Translations under genes and position numbers: made by a program
The notes under the pieces: generated by a model
Told to the model about the DNA's origin: nothing
Seen by the model: the letters and a program-made list of their open reading frames with translations, nothing else
The model's database searches: none
Part shown: positions 35,391-48,200 of the stretch, piece by piece
Layout: each line of letters begins with the position of its first letter
Position numbering within the stretch: position 1 is the first letter of the stretch
Assembly: GCF_029962835.1 (NCBI RefSeq)
Contig: NC_080591.1
Location: forward strand, 37,517,501 to 37,581,500
From: Magnolia sinica
Lineage: Eukaryota; Streptophyta; Magnoliopsida; Magnoliales; Magnoliaceae
Direction: 5' to 3'
Length of the DNA: 64,000 nt

Positions 35391-36763
35391 TGAACGTTAG
35401 GGGATCGGCGCCCACGCAGATTTAGTTGTTTGGTTCTCTTGGCGGATGGAGATGATTAGGCTAATTTGGATTTGATGATGCAATAGATTTGGAGTCGCCA
35501 CTAGCTACTTTAACTCAAAATCCTGCAGTCAGCTAAAACTTACAGAATATGTAAAGCTAGAGAATCCAAAGACTCTCTTGCTTTTAAATTGACTCCTGAT
35601 CTACGATTTGAGATTCTGAGTAAGGGACCTCGGTTACAAAGAGGGAAGGTGTTAGGCACCCTCTCTGCCCGTACAGATGTACAGCCTCTACTTCGTGTGG
35701 TAAAATAGTCTTAAGGGATGGACTGATAAGATTAGATGAGACTAGTCAGACTCGGATTTCTGATATGGCAAGGTCTAAAAATTTGGCAAGTCACAAAGCA
35801 TACGTCTAGAGAATGTCTAGAGGAGTTTTAAATAGATGATGATGATGGAATATGGACTAGGCTACTATGAGCTTCTGATGTGACAGGATCTAGAGTTCTG
35901 GAAGTCACAGAGCATACATTCAATAACAATCTAGAGGAGTAAGGGGGTTGAGAGAGGAAGTAATGATGTGATGAGAAGTATGAATACGAATGATGATTGT
36001 ATGATCTTTGGCTTGCATAAGCTTAGATGTTTTGGTGTACTATAGTTTAACTCAGATGGAAGTGAATAAGCTAAGAGATGGCTGAGGAGGCTAGAAGGGT
36101 AGAGGCTTAAAAACTCGAATACTCCCCACTCCCACTTGCTCTCTCTCTTTCTTTCTCTCTCCTTCTCTTAATTCTTGATTGATTGATTGATTGTTGTTGT
36201 TGTTGTTGAAGAGAAGTGAAGGCTATTTATAGTTTTTTGGGATGTCATTTTTTAATTTTAAGAGTTTTGGAGGGTGAATGATGATGTGGCAACTTGAGAT
36301 TGGTTGAGGGGAGGGTAATGCCACATGGCGCTCTCTTATTAGTCCTTGAGCTTTGGTAGGATGGTAAATAAGGTGAATTCTGGAGGTAATTTTATGGAAG
36401 AGTTGACTTTGGAAGGGAGGAACAAACTGTGCGCTCAGAGAGCACATTTGTCGAGAGAGGGCGATAATCGAATTACCACCAGCAGTAGTCCGATTACCGC
36501 CCGGATGTTGTTGACCCCGAACTTCAACTGGCGGGCTTTATTTTGTGTTCTGGGTGTGAGCTTTGGGGCTTTTGGACTTTCTAGGTTTTTTTGGGCTTTT
36601 TGGGCTTTTGAGCTTTTGGGCTTTTGGGTTTTTTAGGCTTTTAGAGTAAGTGGGTAACCTAAGTTTGGTTCGGCTGAGGTTTGGATAAGATGTGGGGTTC
36701 AGGTTCAGTTCCTAAGGATCATCTATGCTTTATCAAGCTGCTAGTCTGGGTGGGGTGTCTACA
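35391..36763 (-). repeat. 5' LTR of element C
   Basis: Direct partner of 16528-17901. Minus-strand TATA-like CTATAAATAGCC at about 36231-36242 is the predicted promoter for gag-pol. The dyad cluster lies at 36460-36501 with an A for G change in one arm, and the GGGCTTTT-type run near 36550-36640 is shorter than in the 3' LTR. Confidence 0.92.
36460..36501. repeat. Palindromic dyad in element C 5' LTR
   Basis: Same place and layout as 17581-17622 (GGCGATAATCGAATTACC, then GTAGTCCGATTACCGCC); one substitution weakens the outer arm. Confidence 0.75.
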
Positions 36764-38019
36764 AAAACTCAACTTACGTTTCCTAAAACACAACTCTAGG
36801 AGAGTGCTTTGACAACAAGACTATGGACACCGATAATCCTAACCTTTAGAATGATACAAATATAGAAAATTTCAGATCTAGACTCTATATGCTATGCATG
36901 AAATCAAAGAAAAATAAAAATCTAAACTCTTGATAACTCGATCTAAGACGACCCAATGCAAGATCCTAGTCCTTAATACCAAAAATTAATTTAGGACGAC
37001 CTAATCCAACCCTAAATGAATATAGTATTTGAAAGGAGTAGATTTATACAATCATTAAAAAAAAAAAATCAACTTTATACATCATAAACACAAGAAGGAA
37101 ATAAGAAGAATGCAACAATGATCATAGGCATCCATCACAAACAAGTTGTATTGAACCTTAAAATCTAAATTTAGTCAAATCCAGTGAAAGATATGACTTT
37201 CGTCTTGTGATAGGTCCGTTTAACGATCCAAGTGTATTTTCTAATCCAATAAATAAGAATTTTAATATGAAAATTTCAAGGGAGAAAAAAAATGGTTCTT
37301 CAAATCTAAGGCATCAGGTAATGGGATTTGAAGAATGTCAAAATATATAAATGTGAGGATGAAAATCTTCCAAGAACTAAACATTTTGGTTAAAAAGAAA
37401 AGGGATCAGCTTCTGGATCTAGAGAAGTTTGAAGAAAAGAGTTTTTAAATAAGAGAGTACCTTCAGAAAAGAAGGAATGAGAAAAAGAAAATAAAAATGA
37501 GAAATCACATCCATGAGGCTCACGCCCTCTTCCAATCATTGGATGTGGAAGATGAGATCATCTAGTCTTGAAGAAGCAAAAGCTCTATTTCTTTTCATAA
37601 ACATAAGATAACATGTTTTGATTTAATACAAAATACCCTTATAAATTCGTAATTACACTAAATGATCAAAATACCCCTACTTTAAAAAAGTTTCAAAAAG
37701 AAGAAATTACGCAAAAAATTATGTACACACTATCTCAAAACTCACATAAATAAAATATTTATAAGATAAACTCAAATCCAAAATGCCCACCCCAATGATA
37801 ACACAATGAAAGTGGGCTGTAACGATCCAATGGTCTGATCACACTATCGTCACAATCTAACGGTCCAAATATCTCTTTCAAGTAACTTACACATGTCACG
37901 AACAAATGTGCAAGGCCTTCAACCTATTGAGATCTGACCCGTACATGTCATCTAACCACATTGGCACGGATAACGCAAACCTCCTGCGTTGATATACTTT
38001 GAATGGTCTGGTTGCCGCA
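36764..38019 (-). repeat. Leader, primer binding site and 5' LTR of element A
   Basis: 36764-36970 is the untranslated leader between the insertion of C and the PBS. TGGTATTAAGG on the minus strand at 36971-36981 resembles the initiator-Met-type PBS (TGGTATCAGAG in element D). The LTR extends to TGCGGCAACC at 38019 and shares the blocks listed for the truncated copy at 2397-3191. The left edge near 36987 is uncertain. Confidence 0.65.
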
Positions 38020-39078
38020 TCACTATCTTTCAATTTATGCTCCTACATATTATCTAAATACCAAGTGAGATATGCAGTCTAATGAAGCTACTACAAAATA
38101 TTTGCTCATGGATATCCTGGGGTTCATGGTTTCTCTTACCCATATGGCCTACTAAAAGAAAATTATCACTTACTAGGGCCAAGCCAGCCTGACCCATCAC
38201 TATCACTAGGCTCAACCACCTCAAGGGAGTAAGTATCATACCCGTCCATCTCACTTAATGAGTTAGAGACAACCAAAACCTTCACAAAGAGCTTGAAGAA
38301 GAGCTTTCATAGTGATTGCTTCACCAACGGTCTAGACTTGTGCAAGCACCAACACCTCTCAAAACAAGGGAGGATCCTGTAAAAACCAGCTCTCTGCGTC
38401 TGTTAGGTTGCATATTCCAGAATGAGAATGGAATGGAATGGAATGCACAGCAATCCATGTGCATTTTGACCTAGAAGAGCCATTTGGTACAATCCCGCAA
38501 AATGCGAATGGCACAATGCACTACATGCTCTGTTTCACAAAATAGGCCCAAAAATGATAACAGGCCCACAAGAACCATCATCCTCATAATTCTCATTCTC
38601 AAAAGTGGACGCATCCCATCCACATCTTATGGATGACCCAGATTGGCCCTCACCCTTCAACACTACTGTCGGAAACATCTCAAAATATCCAAAAACATTA
38701 TCCACTCATCGGTTTTGCAACTGTGATCTTTTCACCTTTTTTCGATTCCTCATCATCTCATCATCTATAAGCCTTATCCCAACTAATTGGGGCCGGCTGC
38801 ATGAATCCAGTTCCAATATTTCACTTTTCTTGAATTAAAATAAAAATCAAAACAGCTTGGCAATAAATTTGCCTAAAAATACAGTTCTCCTTTATGTTAC
38901 AGGTCTCTTTCATACAGATCGGGGTGGGAGCCACTCACCACAGTAAACCAATCACGCCACAATTGACAGCCTGCAGTGGAGATTTTCTGCAAATGGTGCT
39001 TCCTTGCTAGCCACTTGACTCCTCATGCTTCTATGCCAAGTTGGAAACATGAGAAAACAACCCCAGATTTCCTTACAT
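38020..39078. other. Region downstream of the RAD5-like gene
   Basis: No gene or named repeat recognised. 38400-38560 contains GAATGGAATGGAATG-type simple sequence. The 3' UTR and polyadenylation region of the RAD5-like gene should lie at the right-hand end. Confidence 0.4.
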
Positions 39079-39201
39079 TCAAGTAAAGAGCATTTTCAGC
39101 TCCTCGATACGTGCATTGCGGACTTCCTGATCAGTTAGGGCCCCTGAGATCATCCGTTGCTTCCGGGCCTGCACGGCTTCCATCCTTTCCTCCACTGTTC
39201 C
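39079..39201 (-). CDS. RAD5-like gene, last coding exon
   Basis: 123 nt including TGA at 39081-39079, acceptor AACAG. Encodes [20 protein letters not shown] to IEELKMLFT. Confidence 0.92.
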   Translation of the reverse strand, partial: GTVEERMEAVQARKQRMISGALTDQEVRNARIEELKMLFT

Positions 39202-42200
39202 CTGTTATAGAAGCAAAGATCAAGATTGAAGCCAAATGTTCAAAGCACACCAGTTTTCAAAGATCAAGTTACAGGCCTGCGCGCAAAAATGTCTCCACTG
39301 TTCCCTGTCGTACGCACACACGCAGAGAGAGATACAGACACATAGAGACACAGACACATGCACATAAGCAGACACACATACAAGCTGAATGGGGATTGAT
39401 CCTTCATTATTAAAAACAAAGTTCTTCAAGTTTTTATGCTTGTCTTTCAAAAATCGCAAAATCAACAAGAAACTAGTCTACAATACAAATTCAACAGGCA
39501 AAATAGTATGGTTAAGGTGATCCCATTAGTGTGATTCAAGGGAGCTCCATCCACAGTGAGGAACATGACCTAACAGCCTGGATTGACTGATATCTATGGT
39601 CATTGATGTCATCCGATACTAAGTAAAAATTAGTGGATAATGAAAGAGTCACCAAGGAAATCAATCTCCAAAAGAAGAGACCTAGTAAAAAAATTGACTT
39701 GGAACAAGTTCGGAGAGCCATGCTGGTTTCGGGCTTTGGAGAAGTCACACTAGGAGCCATTCTTTATGCAAAATACAGTGGACAAGTTGCCATGGTTTAA
39801 CATACCAGAGAAGATTCACTAACATGACCAGGTCAAACTTAAGTAGGCCTAACCCCAAATGATAGCTAACAAACACTTGAAGCAAATATGACAAAACAAA
39901 GCAGAAAACAAACTTATCATCATAAAAGTTGTTCTAAACCTTAACTAAAACCACTTCACTCCAAGGAATGCCAAAGCAATGAATTTAGCAACAGCATACC
40001 TTAATGATGAACCGTTTGATTGAAACTCTTTTAGTTTGACCAATACGATGAATGCGCATGACAGCTTGCTCCTCAACAGCTGGGTTCCACCATGGATCCT
40101 ATGAAAAAAATGAACCATAGGAAATGGTTAGTTGTTCAAACAGTTCTGTTATTATGCACTGAGCACTGGAGATGGCATATATGGGAAGCAGTTTGTTGGT
40201 CTAAGAGACCCTTCAATTATCTCATTGAATTGACCTACTATCATGTTATCAAAGTTAGCTGAGGGCTGCATGGTCATTCCTTCTAAATTTTCACATCTGC
40301 TTTCTAGAAGATTTTATTATAGCAGGCACATAATTTCACCCAGTTTTGAAATCTAATCTTTTGGCACCATGGATTTGGGGGGATTTGAGGGGATTTCAAA
40401 TCCCTCATCTGTTTGGCACCATAAAGTAACTGGGGATTTCAAATCCAGGGGACTTCAAATCCCCTCAAAGAGAGGGTTTGAAATCCAAGGCGGAAGCTAG
40501 TATTTCATCTAAAATCCTCCATGAGTCACATTTGTAACATGTGTCACTAAGCTACTAATCCATTGGGCATCTAGCCCACTGATGATATCCCAAAACAATA
40601 AGATTATCAACTACATCATTAAATTACTTCAATAGGATGATATGTGCAGTCCAAACATTGTCCGTGTAAATCGACGGTTAAAAATCGTTGGTTAGTTGCT
40701 CGGTTGTGAACCTATGCATGTGGCCCATCCAAGACTTGGAATTTCATCATTTTCAGCCATAGTATATATTTCCGCAGGCTTATTACAATCATTGTGTCAA
40801 ACATTACATACGTACACTAATTAGGTATATTAAAGTTGATTTAGTAATTAAATTCAAACCCCTGTAAATATAATGTGCATGGCTACTTTTGGATTACAAG
40901 GGATTCATAATCCAGGGTGCCAAACACAACCAGAGGATTCCAAATCCAGGGGATTTCTAACTGGAGTACTCCAAATCCATGATGCCGAACGAGGGCTTTG
41001 GATACGTTAATATCAGTCAAGTTATAACAACAACAACAACATAATAATAATAATAACAACAACAACTTGATAACTTTTTTAACCATGTTTGGTTAAGAAA
41101 TGAAAGATGGAAATGTTTTTCTTCTTGGTTAATGGTTTAACCAAAAAAGCCTAAAAACTTAGTTATTGTTTTTTAATCCTAAAAATTAGTTATTGTTTTT
41201 TAATCCCCTATAGCAGTTTGTCTTTTTAACCACTTTCTTCTCCGTAAATACACAGCTAGGGGTGGCAATGGGTCAGCATTGGGCCAGATCCACCTCAAGC
41301 ACGACACTCATGGTCCTACACCAAGCTCGTCCCAAGCTTGGGATGGTCGTATCACAACAGGCCCAAGCCCAAGCCTGAAAATTTTTGGTTAGACCCGACC
41401 CTGCCATGCCTAGCCCAAAAATTGATAAAATCCATATTTCTCATTCAATGTTTATAATCTATCCATTGATCAAGCGAGCCACACATGCACAAAAAATTAG
41501 ACACTTAAAAGAATGAAATAAATGGTCAACATTCAAGATCCATGGGTTGTCTAATCAAGAATTAGAATAGCATATTTATAAGATATAAGACGTACATATG
41601 AAACCAAGTAGGGACTGGTCGAGCATCCTATGCTAGCCGGGTCGGGCTACAATGATTTGAGTTCGACCTTGCTCAAAAGTTCACCCGGCAATGAATGTCA
41701 ACCCGAGCTTGGGAAATGAGCCAAACTTATAGGTCCAAGCCTGGTCTAAAGATCGATTGGGACCATCGGGCTAGGCAGGCCATTGTTGTGCAAGATGCCT
41801 TGGATTCTGCCAATCTGTTATGCAGAGAAGTCCTGTTTCAGCTCGACCGAGGCCATTTTCGGTTCGACCAAAAATTGGGTGGATTCTCAGGTTGCATGTT
41901 GTGAAGATTTGCAAGTTTTTGGTTCAACCGAAATGTGTAGTCAATTTGGTTCAGTCCGACCAAACAGGTTACGCGGATTTGCGCAAATCAGAGTTTTTAA
42001 GTCCGAACACGATTAGGGCTTGTCAATACGAGTGCTCTCTCTAAGGGTAAGGGTTTGCGAGGTGAGAGGGTTTCTAAATACTTATAAGGGCTTGGGAAAG
42101 AATTTTCTCAAAGGACTGGGTTTTCCTAGGTGTCATTACAAGGAGAGATCTGGGTTTCGTCTGTGATCGAAGAAGGTGAGTGGTGTAATCTCTAAAGCTT

Positions 42201-45200
42201 TGATTATAGTGGATTTCTGCCTGCTTTGTGCTGTGATTTTTTTTTTCACAAGGGTTTTCCACGTAAAATATCTTGTGGTCTATATGTGATTGCTTTATTA
42301 TTTGGTTTTTCAGCTTAATTCAATTGTTCTATCTTTGTTGAACGTGCTTCCGCAAAGCGCACAAATTAATGGTGGTATCAAATCCAAATTTCTAATACCT
42401 AGGGTTAATATGGGTTTGTTGAAGGCTCAGTATTTCAACAAAGTAGTATCAGAGCATCAAGTCTTAAGGACGTTTGGGAATTCAATGAAGGTGTCAGGGT
42501 CGAAGTTCAATATACAGAAATTCGATGGGAAGAAGAATTTTAGTTTGTGGCAGCGGAAGGTTAAGGATATTCTAGTATCACAAGGGTGAGCAAAGCGTTG
42601 TTGGAGACTAAATCAGATGATGATGATTGGAGCAAACTCAGGGAGAAGGCTATGAGCACCATCCGTCTATGTCTATCGAATGAAGTCACGTAAAACATTC
42701 TGAATGAGGAATCTCCTCGAGAGATCTGGAAGACACTTAAAGATCTATACATGGTGAAGTCCCTCACAAATAAGTTGTTTATGAATAAACAACTTTTTAG
42801 GCTACAGATGAAAGATCTGATCTCCTGAAGCACGGGAACTCGTTTACGAAGATATGTAGCGAGTTGTTAAGGCTCAAAGTTGCGATCGAGGAAGAAGACA
42901 GAGCAGTGCCACTTCTAGTATCGCTTCCCACATCATACGACCATCTCCTCACTACTCTACTGTATGAGAAGAATGCAGTGAAGCTGGAAGAGATCACAAC
43001 AACTCTCGTTTCCAATGAGATGAGGAAGAAGTCAAGCAATGATGACTCTAAAGTGGAAGGGTTAGTTGCGAAAGGGGGTCAAGAACGTGGGAGATCCATG
43101 GAGCGATCTCAGTCTGATAGAAAGAAAAAGCCTAGATCGAAATCAAGGGCAAAAGACGGATGATTCTATTGTGGCATAAAGGAGCACTTCAAGAGAGAGT
43201 GTAAAAAAATGGAAGGATGACCTAAAAATTAAGGGAAAATGTAACACAGGTCAATCAGCTAGTGCAGCGAAAGAGAGCTCAGAAGGAGACCTCCTATCGG
43301 TCTCTTTAAGTACAAGTCATCTCTCAAATACATGGATACTCGATTCGGGATGTTCATATCACATGTTTTCAAATAGGACTTGGTTCGGATCCTACAAGTC
43401 CTATGATAGTGGATGTATTCTAATAGGGAATGATGTAGTAAGGAAGGCCATTGGAATAGGGACCATTAAGATAAGGATGATTGATGGAGTCATATGGACT
43501 CTAGGTGATGTCAGGCATGTCCCATATCTGAAGAAAAACTTAACATCCTTGGGGGTTTTAGATACGAACGAGTGCACGTTCACCACATCTGGCAGTGTAA
43601 TCAAGGTCACCAAATGTGCAATGGTGTTAATAAAGGGATATAAGACAAGAAACATGTACAAGTTGATTGGGAGCACGATTATAGGTGAGGCCCCTACCAC
43701 CTTACACGCAGGATCCGGCACAAATAACACTGCGAAAGGGGCGTGATGGAACTCCATAAACGGAAACTATTAAAGGGAGTTAAGGCGTGCAAGGTAGATT
43801 TTTGTGAGCATTACATCTATGGGAAGCAGTGCAAGGTAAGGTTCAAGACTACTACATATACTAGCAGCGGAGTGCTCGATTATATTCATTTCGATGTCTG
43901 GGGCAAGTGACAGTACCATCTAAGGAATAGAAGGAGGAAGTAGAGAAGCAAACCAAGAGACAGGTTAAGTGTCTTAGGTCGGATAATGGTACGGAGTACA
44001 GAGATGTGGGATTAATGAAATTCCACAATAAACAAGGCATCATAATACACTTTTCAACTCCAAGGACCCAACAACAGAACAGGGTGGCAAAGAGGATGAA
44101 CAGAACTCTATTGGAGAGGGCGAGAAGTATGCAGTTTCATGCGGGGCTGTCTAAAAGCTTCTGGTTAGAAGCGGTGAACACGGAATGTTATATTGTAAAT
44201 CGGTCACCAATTACAGCCCTAGACTCCAAGGTTACAGAGGAAGTCTAGACAAGCAAAGACATCGATTACTCGAGGATGAGAATCTTTAGGTGTCCAGCAT
44301 ACATCAACGTGCAGAGTGGACAAAGGTCAAAGTTGGATCCCAAATCTAGGAAGTGTATCTTTATCGAGTATGAAAAAGGTGTCAAAGACTACAAGCTTTA
44401 GGATGTAGACTCTCAGAGGGTACTCATTGACAGAAATGACATCTTTGATGAGGCATCAATGTTGAAGGCCAACGAGGACACTACAGAGAAGTCGGAAAAA
44501 CATGGTGAGATCGAGAGATTGTCGGTGTAGGTGAAGCCGGTTGAGCCGATTACTGAAGATGAAATTCAGCAGGAGCAAGAAACTGAGCAAAATATTCAGC
44601 ATGATACCTAAGAAAGTATAGTCAAGAACAAGGAAAAAAGAACCATTAGAGCCCCAGTTCGATATGGGTTCGAGGACATGGACTCTTATGCATTGTTCAC
44701 AGGGAGTAGAGATCCCTCCACTTTTCAAGAGGCAAAATCTGGAAAAGATGGGGATAAGTGGATGTCAGCCATGGCGGCGGAGATTGAATCTCTACATAGG
44801 AATCAAATATGGGAGTTGATGAAACTTCCAAAAGAATAGAGGGCTATAGGGTGTAAGTGGGTGTTCAGAAAGAATGAAGCATTTACAGAGGAGGGTGAAA
44901 AGAACAAGGCATGGCTCGTAGCAAAGGGGTACTCGCAAAGGGAAAGATTATATTACAATGAAGTTTTCTCTTTGGTCGCGAAACATACTTCAATCAGGGT
45001 GCTACTGGCGATGGTAGAGGAATCCAATTTGGAATTAGAGTAGCTTGATGAAAAAACGGCATTCCTTCATTGAAACTTAAAGGAAGTCATTTACATGAGG
45101 TGCCTGAAGGATTCAAGGAGCTTAGTAAGGAAGGTCATGTGCGTAAGCTGAATAAGTCATTATATGGGCTGAAGCAGTCTCCAAGTGGTACAAGTGGTTC

Positions 45201-48200
45201 AATTCCTACATGGTGGAGATTGGGTAAGTGTGAGTACGATTGCTGTGTATATTACAGGGTGCTTGAGGACGGGTCCTACATTTTACGGATAGTTTACGTT
45301 GATGATATGTTAATAACTGCAAAGGATAAGAATGAGATACTCTTGTTTAAGTCTCGATTAAGCAAGGAGTTTGACATGAAGGATTTGGGCGTTGCGAAGA
45401 AGATCCTAGGCATGGAGATACATAGAGACGGAATCTGGAAAGTTATGGCTTTCAAAGAAGGATTATGTTCAAAAGGTGCTAGAGAGGTCCCACATAGAAT
45501 GAGTTAAGCTAGTTAGCATACCTCTAGCAGGTCACTTTAAGTTGCTAGCCAGGTCGTGTCCAAGTAAAGAAGAGGAAATTTTGTACATGTCACGGGTGTC
45601 GTGCGCTAATGCAGTGGGGAGTCTCATGTATGCAACGGTTTGCACGACGCCAGATATTTCACAGGCAATCGGTGCGGTTAGCATTGGAATGTTGTTAAGT
45701 GAATTCTTAGGTATCTCAGGGGCACAGTCGACACTGAGATCATGTTCAGGGGACATGGAACTTCAAGTGGAGTTGTAGGCTACGTGGATTCGGATTATGC
45801 GAGCGATCTGGATAACAGGAGGCCCACTACGGGATATGTTTTCACATTATCAGGGGGACCGGTATGTTAGAGATCTACGCTACAGTCTACGATAGCATTA
45901 TCTCCAACTGAAGTAGAATATATGGCCGCAACAGAGGTGTCAGAGGAGGCATTGTGGCTGAAAGGTCTTATATGAGAACTCAAGTTGAAGCAAGAGGCGA
46001 TTTGGTTGCATTGCGATGGTCAGATTGTCATCCATCTAGCAATGAACTAGGTGTATCACGCGAGAACCAAGCACATCGACGTGAAGTTCCATAAGATACG
46101 AGAACTCATTGCTTCAGGAGAGATTTTGTTTCAGAAGATTCATACAAACAAGAATGCCATGAACATGTTAACAAATCCAGTGACCATAAAGAAGTTCAAG
46201 CATTGCTTGGGCTTGATCAATCTCACTAGCCATTGATGAGATTGGGCACCCTTGCAAAGGGGTGCGGATGGAGCTGCGTTCCAGGTGGAGAATGCAAGAG
46301 CGGTCTATACTCAAGGTGGAGGTTGCACGGGAGGTCTTCGAGGTGACTTGGCAGAATGTAAGTCAAGGTGGATTCTGCCAATCTGTTGTGCAGAGAAGTC
46401 CTGTTTCGGCTCGACAGAGGCCATTCCTGGTTTGACCAAAAATTGGGTGGACTCTTAGGTTGCATGCTATGAATTGCACGTTTTTTGTTCGACTGAAACG
46501 TGCAGTCGGTTTGGTTCGCTCCGACCGAAGGTTGCATCCAATCCGATCAAATGGGTTACGCAGATTTGCACAAATCAGGGTATTTAAGTCCGATCACGAT
46601 TAGGGCTTGTCAATACGAGTGTTTTCTCTTTAAGGGCAAGAGTTTTGTAAGGTGAGAGGGTTTCTAAATGTTTGTAAGGGCTTGAGAAGGGATTTTCTCA
46701 AGGGGCTAGGGTTTTCCTAGGCGCGCATCGCAAAGAGAGATTCGGGCTTCGTCTATAATCAAAGAAGGTGAGTGGTGTAATATCTAAGGCTTTGATTATA
46801 ATGGATTTCTGTCGTTGTGTTGTGGTTTTTTCCCGCAAGGTTTCTCCATGTAAAATAGTGTGTTCTGTACGTGATTGCTTCATTGTTTAGTTATTCTACT
46901 TTATTCGATTGTTCTATCTTCGTTGAACGAGCTTCCGCAAAGCGCACAAATTAACGATGGTATTATATCCGAATTTCTAATACCTATGATGCAAGACAAT
47001 TAACCATTTGCTCTAAAAGCTCGAACTGCTAGAGTATGGCGAATTAATCCCTTTATCTCATAGCCCAGGCCCCACATCTCATGGGTTAAGACCTCAGCCA
47101 AACCCCCCCTCGTGGGCCGCAAATCACATGGGTACCGTTTCACACAAGCCGCCCACCCCGAGTGTGTCCCCGCATCTCACAGGCTACCCCACTTGAGCCC
47201 GGTGTGAAATGCGTATTAATCACCCCCGGTGAGGAGTCTCGAACACGAGACCTCCCCCGTGGGCCCCGCCCACCCCAAGTGTGCCCCTGTATCCCACAAG
47301 CGACCGCACTCAAGCCCGGTGTGAAAATGCCCCTACATTAACCTAGGGTTGATCTGGGTTTGTTGAGGGCTCAAAATTTCAACAAGGCCACATGGCCCAT
47401 TGCCACACTTACAACTACATGAGAAATATTAACTCAAAATTAAATTGTCCAAATGGTGGGCCCCACTTTAGATGGATCATAAGTCAATGAACGAAGAAAA
47501 TTCAACTCAAAATTACACCGTCCAATGGCCCTTTTTTCTTATAGCCAATGGGTTCCCTATGGCCTTTTTTCGTATTTTCTGGAACGTCGTGAAAAGGGAT
47601 CATCTCAGAGTTCTTTGAAAGGGGTCAACTATCATTGGAATTGGGGGCATTATTCATATCCCTCATCCCAAAGATCGAAGGCACATAAAGGTTGAAGGAT
47701 TTTAGGCCCGTAAGTCTAATCAATGTTCCTTGTAACATATTGGCCAAAGTCCTAGCCACTAGATTCCGTGTGACCTTCATGAGTGTCATTTCGGAAAACA
47801 AAGGTGTGTTTTTGGTTGGTAAACAGATCTTGGAAAGAGATCTAAAGGCCCATGAGTGTGTCGACTCTAAGCACAAGGCAAAAAATGTGTGGTATGCAAG
47901 CTAGATATTGCAAAAGGCTTATGATCATGTAGGATGGGAGTTTTTGGATTATATGTTGGCAAGACTGGATTTTTGAAGGAAATGGAGAGGGTGGATGCAA
48001 GAATGTATTCGCTAGCTGTTCCTTCTCCGTTCTAGCCAACGGATCTCCAAAGGTCTTCTTTAAGGTCTCAAGAGGCCTTAGGCAGGGTGATTCTCGCTCC
48101 CTATTCTTATTCTTGGTTGTGGCCGAGGCTCTCAGCAAGATGCTAGGTAAAGGGCAAGAGGTGGGTCTTATTTATGGTTTCAAGGTGGTAACAGTGGGCA

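Larger units (their letters stand above)
16528..36763 (-). mobile_element. Element C: 20 kb Tat/Ogre-type Ty3/gypsy with antisense extra genes
   Basis: LTRs 16528-17901 and 35391-36763 bound a 20.2 kb element; the flanks AAGAC (16523-16527) and AAAAC (36764-36768) fit a 5-bp target-site duplication with one change. It inserted 7 bp upstream of the gag ATG of element A. Minus-strand order: 5' LTR, PBS, gag, protease, RT, RNase H, integrase, then about 9 kb with three plus-strand gene-like units, then the 3' LTR. RT motifs (MCIDFQDLNKASPKDDFPLP) and the PBS (TGGCGACTGCACTGGGGA) fit the Tat lineage, where Ogre-size elements and additional ORFs are known. Coding parts are damaged. Confidence 0.9.
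2397..38019 (-). mobile_element. Element A: nested Ty3/gypsy chromovirus, host of two later insertions
   Basis: A minus-strand gypsy element whose parts lie in the order 3' LTR (about 2397-3191), chromodomain and integrase, RNase H, RT, protease, zinc knuckle (to about 6880), then gag (15588-16515), leader and PBS-like site (36971-36981) and 5' LTR (about 36987-38019). Elements B (6950-15582) and C (16528-36763) interrupt it. The chromodomain after the integrase places it among chromoviruses (Tekay/Reina/CRM-like). Many stops and frameshifts show it is dead. Outer limits are approximate; the candidate target-site pair (TCAGC at 2392, TCACT at 38020) is weak. Confidence 0.8.
41782..47394 (+). 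mobile_element. Ty1/copia retrotransposon (plus strand, decayed)
   Basis: LTRs 41782-42440 and about 46357-47394 (the latter widened by a 354-bp insertion) surround gag, protease, integrase, RT and RNase H in copia order. AGGCC at 41777-41781 and 47395-47399 fits a 5-bp target-site duplication. The left LTR ends TTTCAACA and is followed by TAGTATCAGAGCA, a damaged initiator-Met PBS. It lies in the large intron of the RAD5-like gene, on the opposite strand. Stops, shifts and a deletion in integrase make it inactive. Confidence 0.88.
41257..47421. mobile_element. hAT-like non-autonomous element split by a copia insertion
   Basis: Left end TAGGGGTGGCAATGGGTC (41257) is matched by the inverse of the right end, TAAGTGTGGCAATGGGCC on the minus strand (47404-47421), three differences in 18. 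The TAGGGGTGGCAA start is typical of plant hAT ends. The body has GGCCCAAGC- and CCGGGTCGGG-type words. The copia element lies between 41782 and 47394. No 8-bp target-site duplication was found, so the outer ends are probably decayed. Confidence 0.6.

Noticed and set aside
38020-39078. A separate gene downstream of the RAD5-like locus
   Set aside because: Only short ORFs without domains or splice sites; 38054-38254 and 38605-38838 show nothing recognisable.
39111-39413. 100-codon plus-strand ORF
   Set aside because: It overlaps the last RAD5-like exon in antisense and a CA/GA-rich simple sequence; it is a shadow.
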